Shown here piece after piece: positions 62,683 through 64,000 of a stretch of 64,000 nucleotides of DNA (position 1 is its first letter; each line of letters starts with the position of its first letter). The notes beneath the pieces are model-generated. The model was given only the letters and a program-made list of their open reading frames with translations, searched no databases and was not told where the DNA came from. The DNA comes from Sordariomycetes sp. S80-01Y (lineage: Eukaryota; Ascomycota; Sordariomycetes): assembly GCA_037042185.1 (NCBI GenBank), contig JAXQJY010000023.1, positions 124,001-188,000 on the forward strand. The letters run 5' to 3'. A program made the position numbers and the translations under genes.

Positions 62683-64000
62683 ATGATGGCTGCCAGTATG
62701 GGCCCCAACTTTGGCGGCGGCCACCCTGCCGGCATGGGGCATCCGGGCGTCGCTGGCCATGCCATGGGACCCGGGGTGCCTCATCAGCCGGGTCAGCAGG
62801 GCGCGCCGGGAGGTGGAATGCCACATCAGTTTGCCGGAGGTCCCATGGCCGTATCAGCTCCCGGAGGACAAGTAAACCCTGCCATGATGGGCGGGATGCC
62901 CGGTGCCAATCCCCATGCTCATGCGTTGCAGCAAATGAGCCCTACGCAGCAGCAGCAATTCTTACAGCAACAACAACACCAGTTTCAGCAGAACTGTAAG
63001 TATCCCTATGGCCCGTGGCGCGCGCGTGGCTGGATGTGAGTACATCAGCTAACTTGTCGTCTCTAGTTCACGGAGCGCCTCATAACGCAGCCATGGCTAT
63101 GCAACAACACCAAATGCTTCAACGGCAGCAGCAAGCGCGGAATCAGATGATGGCGCAACAAGCGTACAACGCCAATATGGCACAAGGTGGTGGAGGAATG
63201 CCCATGGGTATGGCGCAGCTCACGCAACAACAAATCCACCAGTTGCGCCAGAGCGGGAGAATGCCGGTGCGTTTATCACCTTTGTACTTTGCACTACTTC
63301 GCTAACTTGTCCAGCAGCAGCAGCACCCTCAGCAACTGATGGCTCAGCAATACGCGCTCCAGCACCAGCAACAGCAGCAACACCAAGCCCAGGCAGCGCA
63401 ACAGGCACAAGCAGCCCAAGCGCAAGCTCAAGCGCAGCAGCAGCATCAAGGAGGCCCCCAAGGACAGCAGCAACCCGGACAAGGCGTCAATCAGCCTGGG
63501 CAGATGAATGCGCAAGGCATGCAAGGTGTCCCTCCGCAAGGACAGCCCGGTGGTGGCCAGGGCCAGCCTGGTGGGCAGCAACCGCAACAGCAGGGTCAGC
63601 CAGGCCACGCAGGGCCGCAAGGTCAACCTGCGCGCGTGCAGACACCGTCACAGTCTCAATCCCAACCACAGCCTGGCCAGCAGCCGCACCAGACGCCGCA
63701 ACAGCAGTCGTCACAAGCAGGAACACCAGCCCAAACAGGGAACCAGACCCCTGCACAAACGCCTGGCTCCACCACGCAACAAGGGCCGCAACCTCAACCG
63801 CAACAGCCTGGACCGCAAGGTCAGCAGCCTCAGGGTCAGCAGCCAGGCCAACCTCAACCGCAGCAGCAGCAGCAGCAGCCTCAGCCTCAGCAGCAGATGC
63901 AGCACCCTAATATGAATGCCGTAACGGCGCAGCAGATGGCGATGCAGAACCAGCTCCTCCAGCGCCAGCGAGCAAGCGCCGCCGAGGGTATGAAAGGCCA
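62683..64000 (+). CDS. ptaB: Glutamine-rich PtaB-like co-regulator (partial)
   Basis: Exons 62683-62995, 63067-63266 and 63315 to the window end (introns 71 and 48 nt) give about 399 residues, cut by the window. The N-terminus is G, M, H and P-rich (GPGVPHQPGQ, PAMMGGMPGANPHAHALQQ), then MLQRQQQARNQMMAQQ, then a long Q/P/G-rich stretch encoded by a mixture of CAG and CAA. This matches my memory of the fungal LIM-domain-binding protein PtaB/Mfg1 family, nuclear partners of Flo8/SomA that control adhesion, hyphal growth and conidiation. The distinguishing C-terminal LIM-binding domain is beyond the window, so another Q-rich co-regulator is possible. Confidence 0.7.

Overview
The window is nuclear DNA from a filamentous ascomycete (Pezizomycotina, most likely Sordariomycetes). 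The evidence is short GT-AG introns of about 34-71 nt (mostly 42-59), single-copy fungal genes (Cog5, Vps39/Vam6, Gon7, HbrB, PtaB-like, DUF2434), and a hydroxamate siderophore gene set. All exon joins given here were checked only by reading frame and splice signals. I recognised no transposon, viral relic, tRNA, rRNA or CRISPR array.

Layout. 0.15-5.5 kb: a gelsolin/severin-like protein, Cog5, and a divergent seven-helix DUF2434 membrane protein. 5.5-10.8 kb: a long non-coding stretch leading into a two-finger C2H2 regulator (10.8-12.9 kb). 12.9-16.3 kb: another non-coding stretch, then a conserved fungal protein of unknown function. 18.6-23.0 kb: two tandem, old paralogous C2H2 proteins that share one intron position. 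24.4-29.3 kb: a PhyH-family oxygenase, an UNC93-like permease and a divergent clavaminate-synthase-like (TauD) oxygenase, a possible small metabolic unit of its own.

29.5-49.7 kb: a siderophore cluster of the fusarinine/TAFC/coprogen type. It holds an NPS6/SidD NRPS (A-T-C-degenerate A-T-C), a divergent SidI-type acyl-CoA ligase, a SidF-type transacylase, a divergent MirB-type transporter, an AMID/FSP1-like FAD oxidoreductase and a divergent full-size ABC-B transporter. The three divergent promoters carry nine perfect ATCWGATAA words, the binding motif of the iron-sensing GATA repressor SreA; I saw none elsewhere in the window. SidI and SidF end in AKL and PKL, which fits the known peroxisomal location of this pathway. 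The model is as follows: acyl-CoA made by the ligase is moved onto N5-hydroxyornithine by the transacylase in peroxisomes, the NRPS joins the units, and the two transporters move siderophore or its iron complex. All of this is repressed when iron is plentiful. The oxidoreductase shares the same type of promoter and is the least expected member. SidH-, SidA-, SidG- and SidJ-like genes are not in the window.

50.6-64.0 kb: housekeeping genes again: an SPX-domain phosphate transporter, Vps39/Vam6, Gon7 divergent from the TORC2 subunit HbrB, a 2.4 kb leader or intergenic region, and the start of a glutamine-rich PtaB-like co-regulator cut by the window end.
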